Shown here: positions 26,307 through 36,334 of the stretch, one piece after another
Position numbering within the stretch: position 1 is the stretch's first letter
Layout of the letters: every line of letters starts with the position of its first letter
DNA from: Chryseobacterium sp. Leaf394
GTDB taxonomy: Bacteria; Bacteroidota; Bacteroidia; Flavobacteriales; Weeksellaceae
Assembly: GCF_001424105.1 (NCBI RefSeq)
Contig: NZ_LMQH01000011.1
Coordinates: forward strand, 2,172,184-2,236,183
Length of the DNA: 64,000 nt
Direction: 5' to 3'
Notes under the pieces: generated by a model
Told to the model about the DNA's origin: nothing
Database searches by the model: none
The model's input: the letters and a program-made list of their open reading frames with translations, nothing else
Translations under genes and position numbers: made by a program

Positions 26307-26336
26307 AAAGCTGAAAGTAATTGTACTTCCAGCTTT
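26307..26336 (-). terminator. Intrinsic terminator after efp
   Basis: AAAGCTGAAAGTA faces TACTTCCAGCTTT with one mismatch; on the minus strand it is followed by a run of Ts. It lies 19 bases past the efp stop. Confidence 0.85.
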
Positions 26337-26354
26337 ATAGTATTTTGAGATCGA

Positions 26355-26921
26355 TTATTCTTTCACTCTTTCTAAGTAAGAACCGTCTTCTGTGCTTACT
26401 TTGATTTTGTCGCCAGCCTCGATGAACAGAGGAACCATTACTCTGGCACCCGTTTCAACGAATGCATTTTTCAGGGCGTTGGTCGCAGTGTTTCCTTTTA
26501 CACCCGGATCTGCTTCCACTACTTCAAGATAAACTGACTGCGGTAATTCTGCAGAAAGTGGCGTTTCGTCTGCCTCCTTCAAAATGATGGTTACTTCTTC
26601 GCCTGCTTTCATCAGGTTTGAATTTTCAATCATTTCTTTGTTTAAGTATAACTGAGAAAAATCGTCGTTATTCATGAAGTGGAAACCATTCTCATCATCA
26701 TAAAGATACTGGAATTTTCTTGTGATTACCTTTACTTCGTCGATTTTGTGACCTGCAGAAAAAGTGTTATCGATCACTTTGCCGTTGGTTACCGATTTTA
26801 GTTTTGTTCTTACGAAAGCAGGTCCTTTACCCGGTTTTACGTGAAGAAATTCGATTACTTTAAAAATATCATTGCTATATTCGATGCAAAGACCTTTTCT
26901 GATATCGTTACTTGTTGCCAT
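26355..26921 (-). CDS. efp: Translation elongation factor P
   Basis: 188 residues, standard length, three OB-type domains. EF-P rescues ribosomes stalled at polyproline. The conserved loop KPGKGPAF carries the lysine that is modified in many bacteria. It is the last gene of the leftward lipid A cluster, 25 bases after a small secreted-protein gene, and is followed by a terminator. Confidence 0.97.
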   Translation of the reverse strand: MATSNDIRKGLCIEYSNDIFKVIEFLHVKPGKGPAFVRTKLKSVTNGKVIDNTFSAGHKIDEVKVITRKFQYLYDDENGFHFMNNDDFSQLYLNKEMIENSNLMKAGEEVTIILKEADETPLSAELPQSVYLEVVEADPGVKGNTATNALKNAFVETGARVMVPLFIEAGDKIKVSTEDGSYLERVKE

Positions 26922-26945
26922 TATAATTTTGTATGTAATTTTTTT

Positions 26946-27296
26946 TTATTTTGATTTGTAAACCGGAATACTTAAAACGGTTCGCCCTGCCCTGTCAATG
27001 GCATCAACCCTAGGTTTCGTTATCGTTCCTGAGGTCATCTGATCGATGTACTGACCATTCATCACTGTATTGAAATTGATGGTGTTTACATTGAGTTGAT
27101 TTACGTTTTTCTTCATTTCGGATGAATTATGAAAATCCGTTTTTAAATTTGAATAAGATTTTTTTGAACTGACTAAAACTGAATTCACATTATTTACAGC
27201 AATTGAGTCTTTTGCCGACCAGTCTAAATTTCTTTTTTCCTGCCCGAAAGCAATTGCCGAAACACCTGTTAAAGTAAGAATTAAAGTTTTCATCAT
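26946..27296 (-). CDS. Small secreted protein of unknown function
   Basis: About 116 residues from the ATG at 27294-27296 (MMKTLILTLTG); an earlier TTG is less likely. The signal peptide ends near IAFGQ. The mature part is Asn/Ser/Val-rich (NNVNSVLVSSKKSYSNLK, MKKNVNQLNVNTINFNTV), with no known domain. It is inserted between lpxA and efp, 8 to 25 bases from each, so it is in the operon. Possibly an envelope protein; no function is visible. Confidence 0.75.
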   Translation of the reverse strand: MMKTLILTLTGVSAIAFGQEKRNLDWSAKDSIAVNNVNSVLVSSKKSYSNLKTDFHNSSEMKKNVNQLNVNTINFNTVMNGQYIDQMTSGTITKPRVDAIDRAGRTVLSIPVYKSK

Positions 27297-27309
27297 TGTC
27301 AAATTTAAA

Positions 27310-28098
27310 TTATTCTTTTCCGGTTCCGTATCCTTTTACGATACCTCTCGGAGAATTCTGAATAAACTGTAGAATTTCATCTCGTTCAGCTGTAGGAAGC
27401 ATTTCTTTTTCGATATGCGAAACTGCCTGTGAAACATTCATTTTCATCTGAAAAATGGCTCTGTAAATTTTCTGAATTTCGAAAATTTTGTCGTTGCTGA
27501 AACCTCTTCTTCTCAGTCCTACGGAATTGATTCCCGCGTAAGACATCGGCTCACGCGCTACTTTTACGTAAGGCGGAATATCTTTTCTTACCAAAGTACC
27601 TCCGGAAATCATCACATGTTTCCCGATTTTACCAAACTGATGTACCGCAGAAAGGCCGCCCATCACTGTATAATCACCAATTTCCACGTGGCCTGCGATT
27701 CCGCAGCCATTTACTATTATAACGTGATCACCGATTACGCAGTCGTGTGCGATATGCGAAGTTGCCATAATCAGACAGTTGGTTCCGATTTTTGTAAAAC
27801 CTAAGGCTTTTGTTCCACGGTTTACCGTTACACATTCTCTGATGGTTGTTTCGTCACCGATAATGGTCTGAGTATCCTCACCGTCAAATTTCAGATCCTG
27901 AGGAATTGCTGAGATTACCGTACCGGGAAAAATTCTGCAGTTTTTTCCGATTCTTGCACCATCCATTATCGTAACGTTTGAACCGATCCAAGTGCCTTCA
28001 CCGATTTCTACATCTCCGGCGATGGTGGTAAATGGTTCTATGGTTACATTTCTGCTGATTTTTGCACGTTTATCAACGGCTGCTAGCTGGTGAATCAT
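27310..28098 (-). CDS. lpxA: UDP-N-acetylglucosamine acyltransferase LpxA
   Basis: 262 residues. LpxA transfers a 3-hydroxyacyl chain to the 3-OH of UDP-GlcNAc, the first step of lipid A. Hexapeptide repeats of a left-handed beta-helix fill residues 1-190 (NVTIEPFTTIAGDVEIGEG, RIFPGTVISAIPQDLKF). The catalytic His lies in SHIAHDCVIGD. The C-terminal helical domain follows (GFSNDKIFEIQKIYRAIF). It starts directly after the lpxC-fabZ stop, so the genes are translationally coupled. Confidence 0.97.
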   Translation of the reverse strand: MIHQLAAVDKRAKISRNVTIEPFTTIAGDVEIGEGTWIGSNVTIMDGARIGKNCRIFPGTVISAIPQDLKFDGEDTQTIIGDETTIRECVTVNRGTKALGFTKIGTNCLIMATSHIAHDCVIGDHVIIVNGCGIAGHVEIGDYTVMGGLSAVHQFGKIGKHVMISGGTLVRKDIPPYVKVAREPMSYAGINSVGLRRRGFSNDKIFEIQKIYRAIFQMKMNVSQAVSHIEKEMLPTAERDEILQFIQNSPRGIVKGYGTGKE

Positions 28099-29496
28099 TT
28101 AGTCAACTTTATTTTTAGCTACCTGAGCCATTAGTTCTGCTTCTACAGCTATCGTATCACCCACGTATCCGTAACCCTGCATATGTACGATACCTCTTCT
28201 TATCGGGGTTATCAATTCAATTTTGAAAACCAGAGTATCGCCAGGAATTACTTTTCTTTTGAATTTTACCTTATCTATTTTAATAAAATAAGTAGAATAA
28301 TTTTCAGGATCCGGAACGCTTGCCAAGACAAGAATACCTCCGGTCTGCGCTAAAGCTTCCACCTGCAAAACGCCCGGCATTACCGGTTCTTTCGGGAAGT
28401 GACCTACGAAAAACGGCTCGTTGAAAGTTACGTTTTTCAATCCTACCACGTGCTTATCTGAAAGCTCAAGAACTTTGTCTATCAACAAAAACGGATAACG
28501 GTGAGGCATCAGTCTCATAATTCCGTTGATATCGAAAACCGGTGGTTTATTTAAGTCAAATTCGGGAACGTTTTTCTTTTTCTGAAGTTTCCACTGTCTG
28601 TTCAGCTTTTTTGCAAACTGAGTATTGACGTAGTGACCGGGTTTATTGGCAATAACTTTTCCTTTAATTTTAACACCCGTGAGAGCTAAGTCACCAATCA
28701 CATCTAGTAATTTGTGTCTTGCAGCTTCGTTTGGATAGTTTAAAGTTAAATTATCTAAAATCCCGTTGGGTCTGATGGAAACGTTATCTTTTCCGAACGC
28801 TTTTTTCAGTTTTTCTGTAGTTTCAGGAGTAAGATCCTTGTCTACATATACGATAGCGTTTGAAATATCGCCACCTTTTATTAAACCGTGATCCAGAAGC
28901 ATTTCTAATTCATGCAAAAAACTGAACGTTCTTGCAGATGAAATTTCTTCCTTAAATTCTGAAATATTTTTAAGCGTAGCATTTTGAGTTCCTAAAACTT
29001 TAGTACCAAAATCTACCATCGTTGTTACTTCGTAAGTATCTGAAGGAATAATCGTAATCTCAGAACCCGTCGCAGGATCGCTGTAGCTCAGAACTTCTTT
29101 TACCACAAGATATTCTCTGGCAACAGACTGTTCCACTACCCCAACACTTTCGACAGCTTCAACAAAAAACTTTGAAGAACCATCTAAAATTGGAGGCTCT
29201 GAAGCATTCATTTCCAGAATAGCATTGTCGACATCACAACCTACCAATGCGGCCAGAAGATGCTCGCAGGTGTTGATTTTTACGCCGAGTTTTTCAAGAG
29301 TAGTACCTCTTTCTGTTGCGATAACGTAATTTACGTCTGCTTCTACCTGCGGATGTCCCTCAAGATCTGTACGTACAAATACAAAACCAGTGTTTTCTTT
29401 TGCCGGTTTGATGGTAAGTTTTACTTCTTTACCAGTATGAAGACCTATTCCGGAAAGAGTAACCTCTTCCTGAAGGGTTTTTTGCATATCACTCAT
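28099..29496 (-). CDS. lpxC-fabZ: Fused LpxC deacetylase and FabZ dehydratase
   Basis: About 465 residues from the ATG at 29494-29496, which overlaps the end of lpxD by 8 bases; a TTG further upstream is disfavoured. Residues about 1-305 are LpxC, the zinc UDP-3-O-acyl-GlcNAc deacetylase and committed step of lipid A (metal ligand in NTCEHLLAALVG, later HKLLDVIGDLAL). Residues about 320-465 are FabZ (LMPHRYPFLLIDKV, FFVGHFPKEPVMPGVL), a 3-hydroxyacyl-ACP dehydratase of fatty acid synthesis. The fusion is typical of Bacteroidota and ties the two pathways that compete for hydroxyacyl-ACP. Confidence 0.97.
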   Translation of the reverse strand: MSDMQKTLQEEVTLSGIGLHTGKEVKLTIKPAKENTGFVFVRTDLEGHPQVEADVNYVIATERGTTLEKLGVKINTCEHLLAALVGCDVDNAILEMNASEPPILDGSSKFFVEAVESVGVVEQSVAREYLVVKEVLSYSDPATGSEITIIPSDTYEVTTMVDFGTKVLGTQNATLKNISEFKEEISSARTFSFLHELEMLLDHGLIKGGDISNAIVYVDKDLTPETTEKLKKAFGKDNVSIRPNGILDNLTLNYPNEAARHKLLDVIGDLALTGVKIKGKVIANKPGHYVNTQFAKKLNRQWKLQKKKNVPEFDLNKPPVFDINGIMRLMPHRYPFLLIDKVLELSDKHVVGLKNVTFNEPFFVGHFPKEPVMPGVLQVEALAQTGGILVLASVPDPENYSTYFIKIDKVKFKRKVIPGDTLVFKIELITPIRRGIVHMQGYGYVGDTIAVEAELMAQVAKNKVD

Positions 29497-30520
29497 TAGT
29501 ATGATCTTTTGAGTTATTCTCAAGATTATTTATTCGTTTTGCCAATTCGGGCAATTTTCTGAAATGTACGTAACTTCTTAGATAGTCGTTGTAGGCGATC
29601 GCCGGCGACCCGTAAATGGTTTCTTTGTCATTCACGCTTGAATTCACACCGCTTTGTGCCTGAATTTTCACCTGACTTCCAATTTTTATATGACCTACGA
29701 TACCTACCTGGCCACCAATCTGATTCCAGTCACCGATTGTGGTAGAACCTGCAATCCCGGTTTGCGAAGCGATTACGTTGTTTGCACCGATTTTTACGTT
29801 GTGGGCAATCTGAATCAGATTATCGATTTTCGTTCCTCTGCCGATGGTTGTAGAACCAATTGTTGCTCTGTCTATACTGCAGTTTGAACCGATTTCTACG
29901 TTATCTTCAATAATCACATTTCCAAGCTGAGGAATTTTCTGGAAACCTTCAGGAGTGGGCTGAAAACCAAATCCATCACCGCCAATTACAGTATTGGAAT
30001 GAATCACACAGTTATCGCCAATAATACAGTAATCGTAGATTCTTGCACCACTGTCGATTTTGCAGTTTTTACCTATTTTAACGCCCTTACCAATGTACAC
30101 CTGAGGGTAAATCTGCGAACCTTCGCCTATTTTTGCCTTTTCAGAAACATAAGTGAATGCTCCGATATACACTTTCTCACCAATCACTGCAGTTTCGTGG
30201 ATAGAAGAACCATCTTCAACGCCTTCTTTTCTGCCCTGCATTTCCTGATACAGATTCATTAAAACCTGAAAAGAAAGATAGGCATCTTTTACGGTAATAA
30301 GGGTTGGCTGGTAAGTTTTATCAGTAATAAGATGCTCAGAAACAATAATGACCGAACATTTTGAGTTGTCTAAGTAGGGAGAAAAACGGTCCTGAGCAAT
30401 AAAAGATAAATGCCCGGATTCTCCGTTTTCAATAGGTGACACACCGGTAATAACCGCGCTCTCGTCACCGATGATTTTCCCGTCAATAAAACTTGCAATT
30501 TGCGAAGCTGTGAATTCCAT
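29489..30520 (-). CDS. lpxD: UDP-3-O-acylglucosamine N-acyltransferase LpxD
   Basis: About 343 residues from the ATG at 30518-30520; a TTG three codons earlier is unlikely. N-terminal uridine-binding domain (1-100), long hexapeptide beta-helix, short C-terminal helix ending NLENNSKDHTNE. The catalytic His lies in LIQIAHNVKIG. It adds the N-linked acyl chain after LpxC. Lies between the HD hydrolase gene and lpxC-fabZ. The shorter paralogue is at 23927-24829. Confidence 0.96.
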   Translation of the reverse strand: MEFTASQIASFIDGKIIGDESAVITGVSPIENGESGHLSFIAQDRFSPYLDNSKCSVIIVSEHLITDKTYQPTLITVKDAYLSFQVLMNLYQEMQGRKEGVEDGSSIHETAVIGEKVYIGAFTYVSEKAKIGEGSQIYPQVYIGKGVKIGKNCKIDSGARIYDYCIIGDNCVIHSNTVIGGDGFGFQPTPEGFQKIPQLGNVIIEDNVEIGSNCSIDRATIGSTTIGRGTKIDNLIQIAHNVKIGANNVIASQTGIAGSTTIGDWNQIGGQVGIVGHIKIGSQVKIQAQSGVNSSVNDKETIYGSPAIAYNDYLRSYVHFRKLPELAKRINNLENNSKDHTNE

Positions 30521-30603
30521 ATTCTGCAAAGATAAGAATTTCTGTAATTCACAAACAAAATTTGATTTTAGGATATTAAATTTTAATAATATTTAAGATA
30601 AAC

Positions 30604-31821
30604 TCAGGAAATCTCCCTCGGAAAAGTAATAATGTAACGTGTTGTCTTTGTATTCAATAGCCCTGACAGCAACTGATCCTGCGACTGATCGAGACGAATT
30701 TTCTGTCCGTTTTTCTGAAGAAGATTAATCGGCTGTCTTTCAATATCATAAGACAAAAGTTTGCGCTTTATTTCATGTACCATTGCATCACCGTTATCAA
30801 TTCCAAAAAAATCATTTGTCTTTTTTATTTTTTCATCAATAAAATCCGGATCAAACGGCTGAGTAGAAATAATCGTTTTAGGTAAGTTTCTCTGAATGAT
30901 ACATTTGCAGTAATAACTTAAAACAAAGTCTTCCGAATTCTGCCACAACTTCATCGCCTGAATCACATCATTATCATCAAGTTGTGTAAAGCGGAAAATA
31001 TCTTCGTCGGTTGCCTCGCTTTTGCCTCTGTAAAGAAAATAGCTGAGATTTTCTGTCGCCGGAAGATTCATTCCCTGAGAAATCAGATGTTTTGCACGTT
31101 CCAGTACTTTCACAAGAAGAAATTCTGCCAGTGCTGAAGTTTTGTGGTAATACACCTGCCAGTACATAAACATCCTTGCAGTAAGAAAGTTTTCAATGGA
31201 GTAAATTCCTTTTGCATCGATCACCAGTTCGCCTTCTTCACAAACATTCATCATCGAAACAATTCTTTCTGCATTGATGTTACCTTCAGAAACTCCTGTG
31301 AAAAAGCTGTCTCTTTTGAGATAATCCAAACGGTCGACATCCAGTTGCGAGCTGATGAGCTGATTAAAAAACTTTCTGTGATACTTTCCCTGAAACATTT
31401 CCAAAGCAAGCGTTAATTCACCTTTAAACTCATCATTTAAACGGTTCATCAGCAGTAATGAAAGATTTTCGTGATGCCAGTCGTCCATCAGCATACTTTC
31501 CAAAGCGTGTGAAAACGGGCCGTGACCCACGTCATGCATTAAAATCGCCAGCATTGCGGCTTTTTCTTCTTCAACTGAAATAGAAATTCCTTTTTGCTTT
31601 AAAGTTTCCAAGGCAGTAAACATCAGATGCATTGCACCCAAAGCATGATGAAATCTTGTGTGTGTAGCTCCCGGAAATATTAAATTCAAAAGTCCGGTTT
31701 GCCCGATTCTTCTCAATCTCTGAAAATAAGGATGTTCTATAACATCAAAAAGAATTTCGTGGGGAATTTTTATAAAACCGTGAACGGGATCGTTGATGAT
31801 TTTGAGCTTGTTGATGTTCAT
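30604..31821 (-). CDS. HD-domain phosphohydrolase (dGTPase-like)
   Basis: 405 residues opening MNINKLKIINDPVHGFIKIP, the usual start of this family. Metal-binding HD motif: His in ATHTRFHHALG, then AILMHDVGHGPFSHALE, then a later DVDRLDYLKRD. Family members are deoxynucleoside triphosphohydrolases or of unknown substrate. It is upstream of lpxD by 83 bases on the same strand, a neighbourhood I recall as common in flavobacteria. Hydrolase class is firm; substrate is not. Confidence 0.93.
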   Translation of the reverse strand: MNINKLKIINDPVHGFIKIPHEILFDVIEHPYFQRLRRIGQTGLLNLIFPGATHTRFHHALGAMHLMFTALETLKQKGISISVEEEKAAMLAILMHDVGHGPFSHALESMLMDDWHHENLSLLLMNRLNDEFKGELTLALEMFQGKYHRKFFNQLISSQLDVDRLDYLKRDSFFTGVSEGNINAERIVSMMNVCEEGELVIDAKGIYSIENFLTARMFMYWQVYYHKTSALAEFLLVKVLERAKHLISQGMNLPATENLSYFLYRGKSEATDEDIFRFTQLDDNDVIQAMKLWQNSEDFVLSYYCKCIIQRNLPKTIISTQPFDPDFIDEKIKKTNDFFGIDNGDAMVHEIKRKLLSYDIERQPINLLQKNGQKIRLDQSQDQLLSGLLNTKTTRYIITFPREIS

Positions 31822-31943
31822 TTAGAAAGATGATTAATACTACAAAATTAGATAAATTTAGTTTAACAGATTTTTAATTTTTATTGGGAAAAACTTTTGA
31901 AAATGTAAATCTACTTTTGAGGAAATAAAAACTATTAATTGTA

Positions 31944-33593
31944 ATGAAAAGATTTTTACTTCTTCTCGTGCTTGTTTTCGCAGGAACTCAAAAGAATTTT
32001 GCTCAGGAAAAACTCTCAGAAACTCAAAAACTGGAAGCTTTGGCGAAAGTCTGGGGATTTTTGAAATATTATCATCCGGAAGTGGCTAAAGGAAGTTTTG
32101 ACTGGGATAATGAACTGATCGAAAAGATCAACGCAGCCGAAAAAGCAGGTGACAAAGCTCAATTCAGCAAAATGATTTCAGACTGGATTGACAGCCTGGG
32201 AAAAGTGGATGTCTGTAAAAAATGCAGCAAAAAAGATGATAAAAAATATTTCCTTAAAAATTTTGATTTAAGCTGGACAGATGACACCGGGGTTTTCGAC
32301 CAAAAAGTTATAGAAAAGTTAAATTTTATCGAGGAAAACAGAAACCAGGGAGATAACCACTACATTACAGTTGGCAGAAGTTCGGTGGCAAATTATAAGA
32401 ATGAAAATACTTCGAATCCAGAATTTATATCCAGGGGAAACACTTTGCTTGAACTTTTCAGATACTGGAATTTTGTAGAATATTTCTTTCCTTATAAATA
32501 TCAAACCGACCAGAAATGGAGTGATGCTTTAACGGAAATGATTCCAAAATTTTCATCAGTAAAAAACACGCGGGAATTACACTTAAATGTTTTAGAACTT
32601 GTAACAAAAACAGATGACAGTCATTCTTATTTTTCAAGCAGGGAAACCAACTCTTTTTTCGGATTGAAAATGTTGCCGGTTCATTATAAATTTATTGACG
32701 GACAACTCATTATTGTTGAAATTGCCCGTGATTTTGATTCCCAAACACAGCTAAAGAAAAACGATATTATTTTAAAAATCAATAATAGGAAAGTTTCAGA
32801 GCTATTTGATCAGTCGAAAAAATATTTACCTGCATCCAACACATCTGTAAAGGAGCGGAATTTTGTTTATTATAAAATTCCTACCAGAAGCAATGATGAA
32901 AGTCTGAAAGTACAGATTTTAAGAGACGGTAAAACAATTGATCTTGATGAAAAAACATATCCTTTTAACGATATCCGTTTTTCTCAAAACAAAAATAAAC
33001 AGGAGTGGAAAATGCTTTCTGACCAAACAGCCTATGTTGATATGGGAATTCTTGAAAAAGACAATGTAGACAAGATGTTTGCAGAAATTAAAGACAGCAA
33101 AGCCATTATTTTTGACATTAGAAATTATCCTAAGGGTACGATACCCAAAATATCATCCTATTTATTTCCTGAGAGATTAGATGCAGTATCATTTACCGCT
33201 GCCAACTTTAATTATCCGGGAAAATATGATTATATGCAGACTGAAAAGTATGGACATAACAATAATTCATATTATAAAGGAAAAATTGTCGTTTTAGTGA
33301 ATGAAATCACACAAAGTCACGCAGAATACACAGCAATGATTCTAAACGCTTTAGAAAACACAACTATTGTAGGATCGCAGACATCCGGTGCAGACGGTAA
33401 TGTAAATGAATTTGAAATTCTTGGAAACCCAACTCGTTTTTCCTGCCTGGGCACTTTTTATCCGGACGGAACAGAAACTCAGAGAATCGGTATTGTTCCT
33501 GATATAATCGCAAAACCCACAGTTGAAGGTATAAAAAATGATAAAGATGAAGTTATGGAACGGGCTTTAGAATTTATTGAGACCGGAAAATAA
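31944..33593 (+). CDS. S41 family C-terminal processing-type peptidase
   Basis: 549 residues with a signal peptide ending near KNFAQ. An N-terminal helical region (to about 230, with a CKKC pair) precedes a PDZ-like segment (FDSQTQLKKNDIILKINNRKV) and the S41 core: VLVNEITQSHAEYTAMIL holds the nucleophile Ser, followed by VGSQTSGADGNVNEFEILG. Such proteases cleave C-terminal tails or damaged proteins in the periplasm. No operon partners. Confidence 0.9.
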   Translation: MKRFLLLLVLVFAGTQKNFAQEKLSETQKLEALAKVWGFLKYYHPEVAKGSFDWDNELIEKINAAEKAGDKAQFSKMISDWIDSLGKVDVCKKCSKKDDKKYFLKNFDLSWTDDTGVFDQKVIEKLNFIEENRNQGDNHYITVGRSSVANYKNENTSNPEFISRGNTLLELFRYWNFVEYFFPYKYQTDQKWSDALTEMIPKFSSVKNTRELHLNVLELVTKTDDSHSYFSSRETNSFFGLKMLPVHYKFIDGQLIIVEIARDFDSQTQLKKNDIILKINNRKVSELFDQSKKYLPASNTSVKERNFVYYKIPTRSNDESLKVQILRDGKTIDLDEKTYPFNDIRFSQNKNKQEWKMLSDQTAYVDMGILEKDNVDKMFAEIKDSKAIIFDIRNYPKGTIPKISSYLFPERLDAVSFTAANFNYPGKYDYMQTEKYGHNNNSYYKGKIVVLVNEITQSHAEYTAMILNALENTTIVGSQTSGADGNVNEFEILGNPTRFSCLGTFYPDGTETQRIGIVPDIIAKPTVEGIKNDKDEVMERALEFIETGK

Positions 33594-33740
33594 ACTGAAA
33601 ACTGGTATTTTCCGCTGTACTTATTTTATAAGAAATTGTGATAACTTTATGCAATTCTTAAGGATGTTTTGGCGTAATTTTGGGACTGATACCACAGTTC
33701 AAAAACTTTGAACTCTCAATTATAAACTTGAATTTTAAAT

Positions 33741-35285
33741 ATGTCAGATAAAATATTATGGATCGATGATGAAATAGATTTACTCAAACCTCATATCGTA
33801 TTTTTAGAAAAAAAAGGCTACCAGGTGACGCCTGTAAACAATGTGAATGAGGCTTTGGAGCTGATGGATTCAGAGAAATTTGCACTAACGCTTATTGACG
33901 AAAATATGCCGGGAATTTCCGGTCTGGAAGCTATTCCTATGATCAAGCTGAAAGACAGCAGTCTGAAAATCGTAATGGTAACCAAAAGTGAGGAAGAACA
34001 CATCATGGAAGAAGCCATCGGATCGCAGATTGCAGATTATATTCTGAAACCTGTGAATCCGAATCAGATTCTGCTTTCATTAAAGAAAAACCTTCAGGAA
34101 GATAATTTGGTTGAGCAAAAAACTATTCTTCAGTATCAGCAGGAATTCAGAAATCTTTCGCTTGAACTTTCTTACCTGAGAACGTATCAGGACTGGGCGG
34201 AATACTATAAGAAAATCGTGAACTGGGAACTTAAATTTGATAAAGTTGCCGACAACGAATTTGCTGATTTGCTACAGTCTCAAAAAGAAGAAGCCAATAT
34301 TCAGTTCGCTAAATTTATCGAAAATAATTACGAAGACTGGTTGACCGACAACGAAAAACCGATGATGAGCCACACTTTATTTAAAGAAAAAGTGAAGCCT
34401 GAGGTTGAAAAAGAAAAAGTGCTTCTTCTGATGGTTGACAATTTGAGATATGACCAGTGGAAAGTAATTGAACCTTTGTTTACGAAGTTCTACAATAAAG
34501 TTTCAGAAGATTATTACTACAGCATTTTACCGACAGCGACTCAGTATGCGAGAAATTCTTTTTTTGCAGGTTTGATGCCTTCGGAAATTGAAAAAAGATT
34601 CCCTGATAAATGGTTTAATGATAATGAAGACGGTAATAAAAACGAGCACGAAAGAGAATTTCTGGAAGATCAGATGAAAAGAATTGGTTTGAGTTCAAAA
34701 TCAATGAAATACCTGAAGATTTTGAATGCCGATTTTGAAAAGAAAATCTATGAAGATTTTAATCAGCATAAAAACAATGATCTTTTGGTGATTGTGTACA
34801 ACTTTATTGATATTCTATCTCATGCAAAAACCGACAATCATATTGTGGATCAGTTAATCAGAGATGACAAAACTTTCAGATCTTTAACATACAACTGGTT
34901 TGAAAATTCATCTTTAATTAAAATAATCAAACTGGCTGCCGAAAGTGGGTTTAAACTGGTGATTACAACAGATCACGGAACGGTTTATGTGAAAAAACCA
35001 AGCAGAGTTGTAGGCGACAGGGAAACGTCAACCAACATCAGATACAAAACCGGAAAGAGCTTAACCTATGAAAACAGTGATGTCTGGGCAGTTACGAATC
35101 CTGAAAAACTGTTTTTACCTAAAGGAAATTTAAGTTCAAAATATATTTTCGCCAAGAATAATATCTTTTTAGCATATCCTAAAAATTACAATCACTTTGT
35201 GAACTATTACAAAGAAACCTATCAGCACGGAGGAATTTCTCTGGAAGAATGTATAATTCCAATCAGTATTCTGGAGCCGAAATAG
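33741..35285 (+). CDS. porX: PorX, T9SS response regulator with PglZ phosphodiesterase domain
   Basis: 514 residues. Receiver domain 1-120 with acidic pair Asp9-Asp10, phospho-acceptor Asp53 (TLIDENMPG) and Lys103 (ILKPVNP). A helical linker follows, then an alkaline-phosphatase-superfamily PglZ domain (LLLMVDNLRYDQW, TQYARNSFFAGLMPSEIEKR, KLVITTDHGT). This pairing is PorX, which with PorY controls type IX secretion genes and hydrolyses cyclic and linear oligonucleotides. It agrees with the T9SS-tailed protein at 18786. A strong terminator follows at 35380. Confidence 0.96.
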   Translation: MSDKILWIDDEIDLLKPHIVFLEKKGYQVTPVNNVNEALELMDSEKFALTLIDENMPGISGLEAIPMIKLKDSSLKIVMVTKSEEEHIMEEAIGSQIADYILKPVNPNQILLSLKKNLQEDNLVEQKTILQYQQEFRNLSLELSYLRTYQDWAEYYKKIVNWELKFDKVADNEFADLLQSQKEEANIQFAKFIENNYEDWLTDNEKPMMSHTLFKEKVKPEVEKEKVLLLMVDNLRYDQWKVIEPLFTKFYNKVSEDYYYSILPTATQYARNSFFAGLMPSEIEKRFPDKWFNDNEDGNKNEHEREFLEDQMKRIGLSSKSMKYLKILNADFEKKIYEDFNQHKNNDLLVIVYNFIDILSHAKTDNHIVDQLIRDDKTFRSLTYNWFENSSLIKIIKLAAESGFKLVITTDHGTVYVKKPSRVVGDRETSTNIRYKTGKSLTYENSDVWAVTNPEKLFLPKGNLSSKYIFAKNNIFLAYPKNYNHFVNYYKETYQHGGISLEECIIPISILEPK

Positions 35286-35379
35286 CAGGTTGCAGATGGC
35301 TTTTGGCTGATTGCCTTTGGCTTGTATTCTTGCTCAGATTTTACTTAAGTTTAGAAAATTTAATAATTAAAAATATTCA

Positions 35380-35422
35380 GGTCGGGGTGGAAAATAAAAT
35401 TTTTTCACCCCGACTTTTTTTT
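35380..35422 (+). terminator. Intrinsic terminator after porX
   Basis: GTCGGGGTG at 35381-35389 pairs with CACCCCGAC at 35406-35414, followed by eight Ts. Confidence 0.9.
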
Positions 35423-35478
35423 GTGGATGCTGAAAGGCAAAATCGTTTTCCTTTTGTATTTTTGGAAAAAGAAAAATT

Positions 35479-36243
35479 TTGAGATTAATTACATACAACG
35501 TCAACGGCATCAGAGCCGCATTTACAAAGGATTTTTTAGGCTGGCTGAAAACAGCTGATCCGGATATCGTCTGCATTCAGGAAAGCAAAGCCGGAAACGA
35601 TCAGATTGATATTGAAAGCCTTGAGAAGATTGGCTATAAAAGCTTCTGGCATTCAGCGCAGAAAAAAGGTTACAGCGGCGTGGGAATCGCGTCTAAAACT
35701 CAACCGAAACACGTTGAATATGGTTGTGGAATTGAAAGTTATGACAATGAAGGCAGAGTGATAAGAGCCGATTTCGAAGATTTTTCTGTGATTTCAGTTT
35801 ATGTTCCTTCCGCTTCAAATATTGAAAGGCTTGAATTTAAAATGCAGTTTTGCCACGATTTTCTAAGCTATATCAAAGAGCTTCGTAAAACTATTCCTAA
35901 CCTCATTATTTCAGGTGATTTTAATATCTGTCATCACGCGATCGATATTCATAATCCGGTAGGTCTAAAGAACACTTCCGGCTTTCTGCCAATGGAAAGA
36001 GAATGGATGACGGATTTTATTAACGAGTGCGAACTGATTGACAGTTTCAGGCAATTTAACAGTGAGCCCGACAATTATACATGGTGGAGCTACCGACAGA
36101 ACGCAAGAGCCAATAACAAAGGCTGGAGGCTGGATTATAATTTCGCTTCCTATCCTATGAAAGACAAACTTACCAGAGCCGTGATTTTAAAGGAAGCTGT
36201 GCATTCTGATCACTGCCCTGCGCTGTTAGAATTCAAGATTTAA
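35479..36243 (+). CDS. xth: Exodeoxyribonuclease III (ExoA/Xth family AP endonuclease)
   Basis: 254 residues of the full exonuclease III fold: ITYNVNGIRAA, DIVCIQESKAG, GYSGVGIASK, ISGDFNICH, WRLDYNFAS, HSDHCPALLEF. It nicks DNA at abasic sites and has 3'-5' exonuclease activity in base excision repair. The start is TTG at 35479, because no ATG or GTG fits the canonical N-terminus and the TATTTTTG -7 element at 35457-35464 leaves only a short leader. The 3' end runs into an ATTCAAGATTTAAG repeat. Confidence 0.95.
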   Translation: MRLITYNVNGIRAAFTKDFLGWLKTADPDIVCIQESKAGNDQIDIESLEKIGYKSFWHSAQKKGYSGVGIASKTQPKHVEYGCGIESYDNEGRVIRADFEDFSVISVYVPSASNIERLEFKMQFCHDFLSYIKELRKTIPNLIISGDFNICHHAIDIHNPVGLKNTSGFLPMEREWMTDFINECELIDSFRQFNSEPDNYTWWSYRQNARANNKGWRLDYNFASYPMKDKLTRAVILKEAVHSDHCPALLEFKI

Positions 36244-36290
36244 AATTCAAGATTTAAGATTTAAGATTTAAGATTCAATATTTAAGGTTT
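36233..36290. repeat. AT-rich degenerate tandem repeat
   Basis: Overlapping copies of AAGATTTAAG and ATTCAAGATT begin in the last codons of xth. The same motif occurs between the hcp genes at 12486-12515. It is noncoding past the stop and probably a decayed dispersed element. Confidence 0.6.
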
Positions 36291-36334
36291 AGATCTTAGA
36301 TAATTAAACATGTCTCACAGACTATTTAATAAAA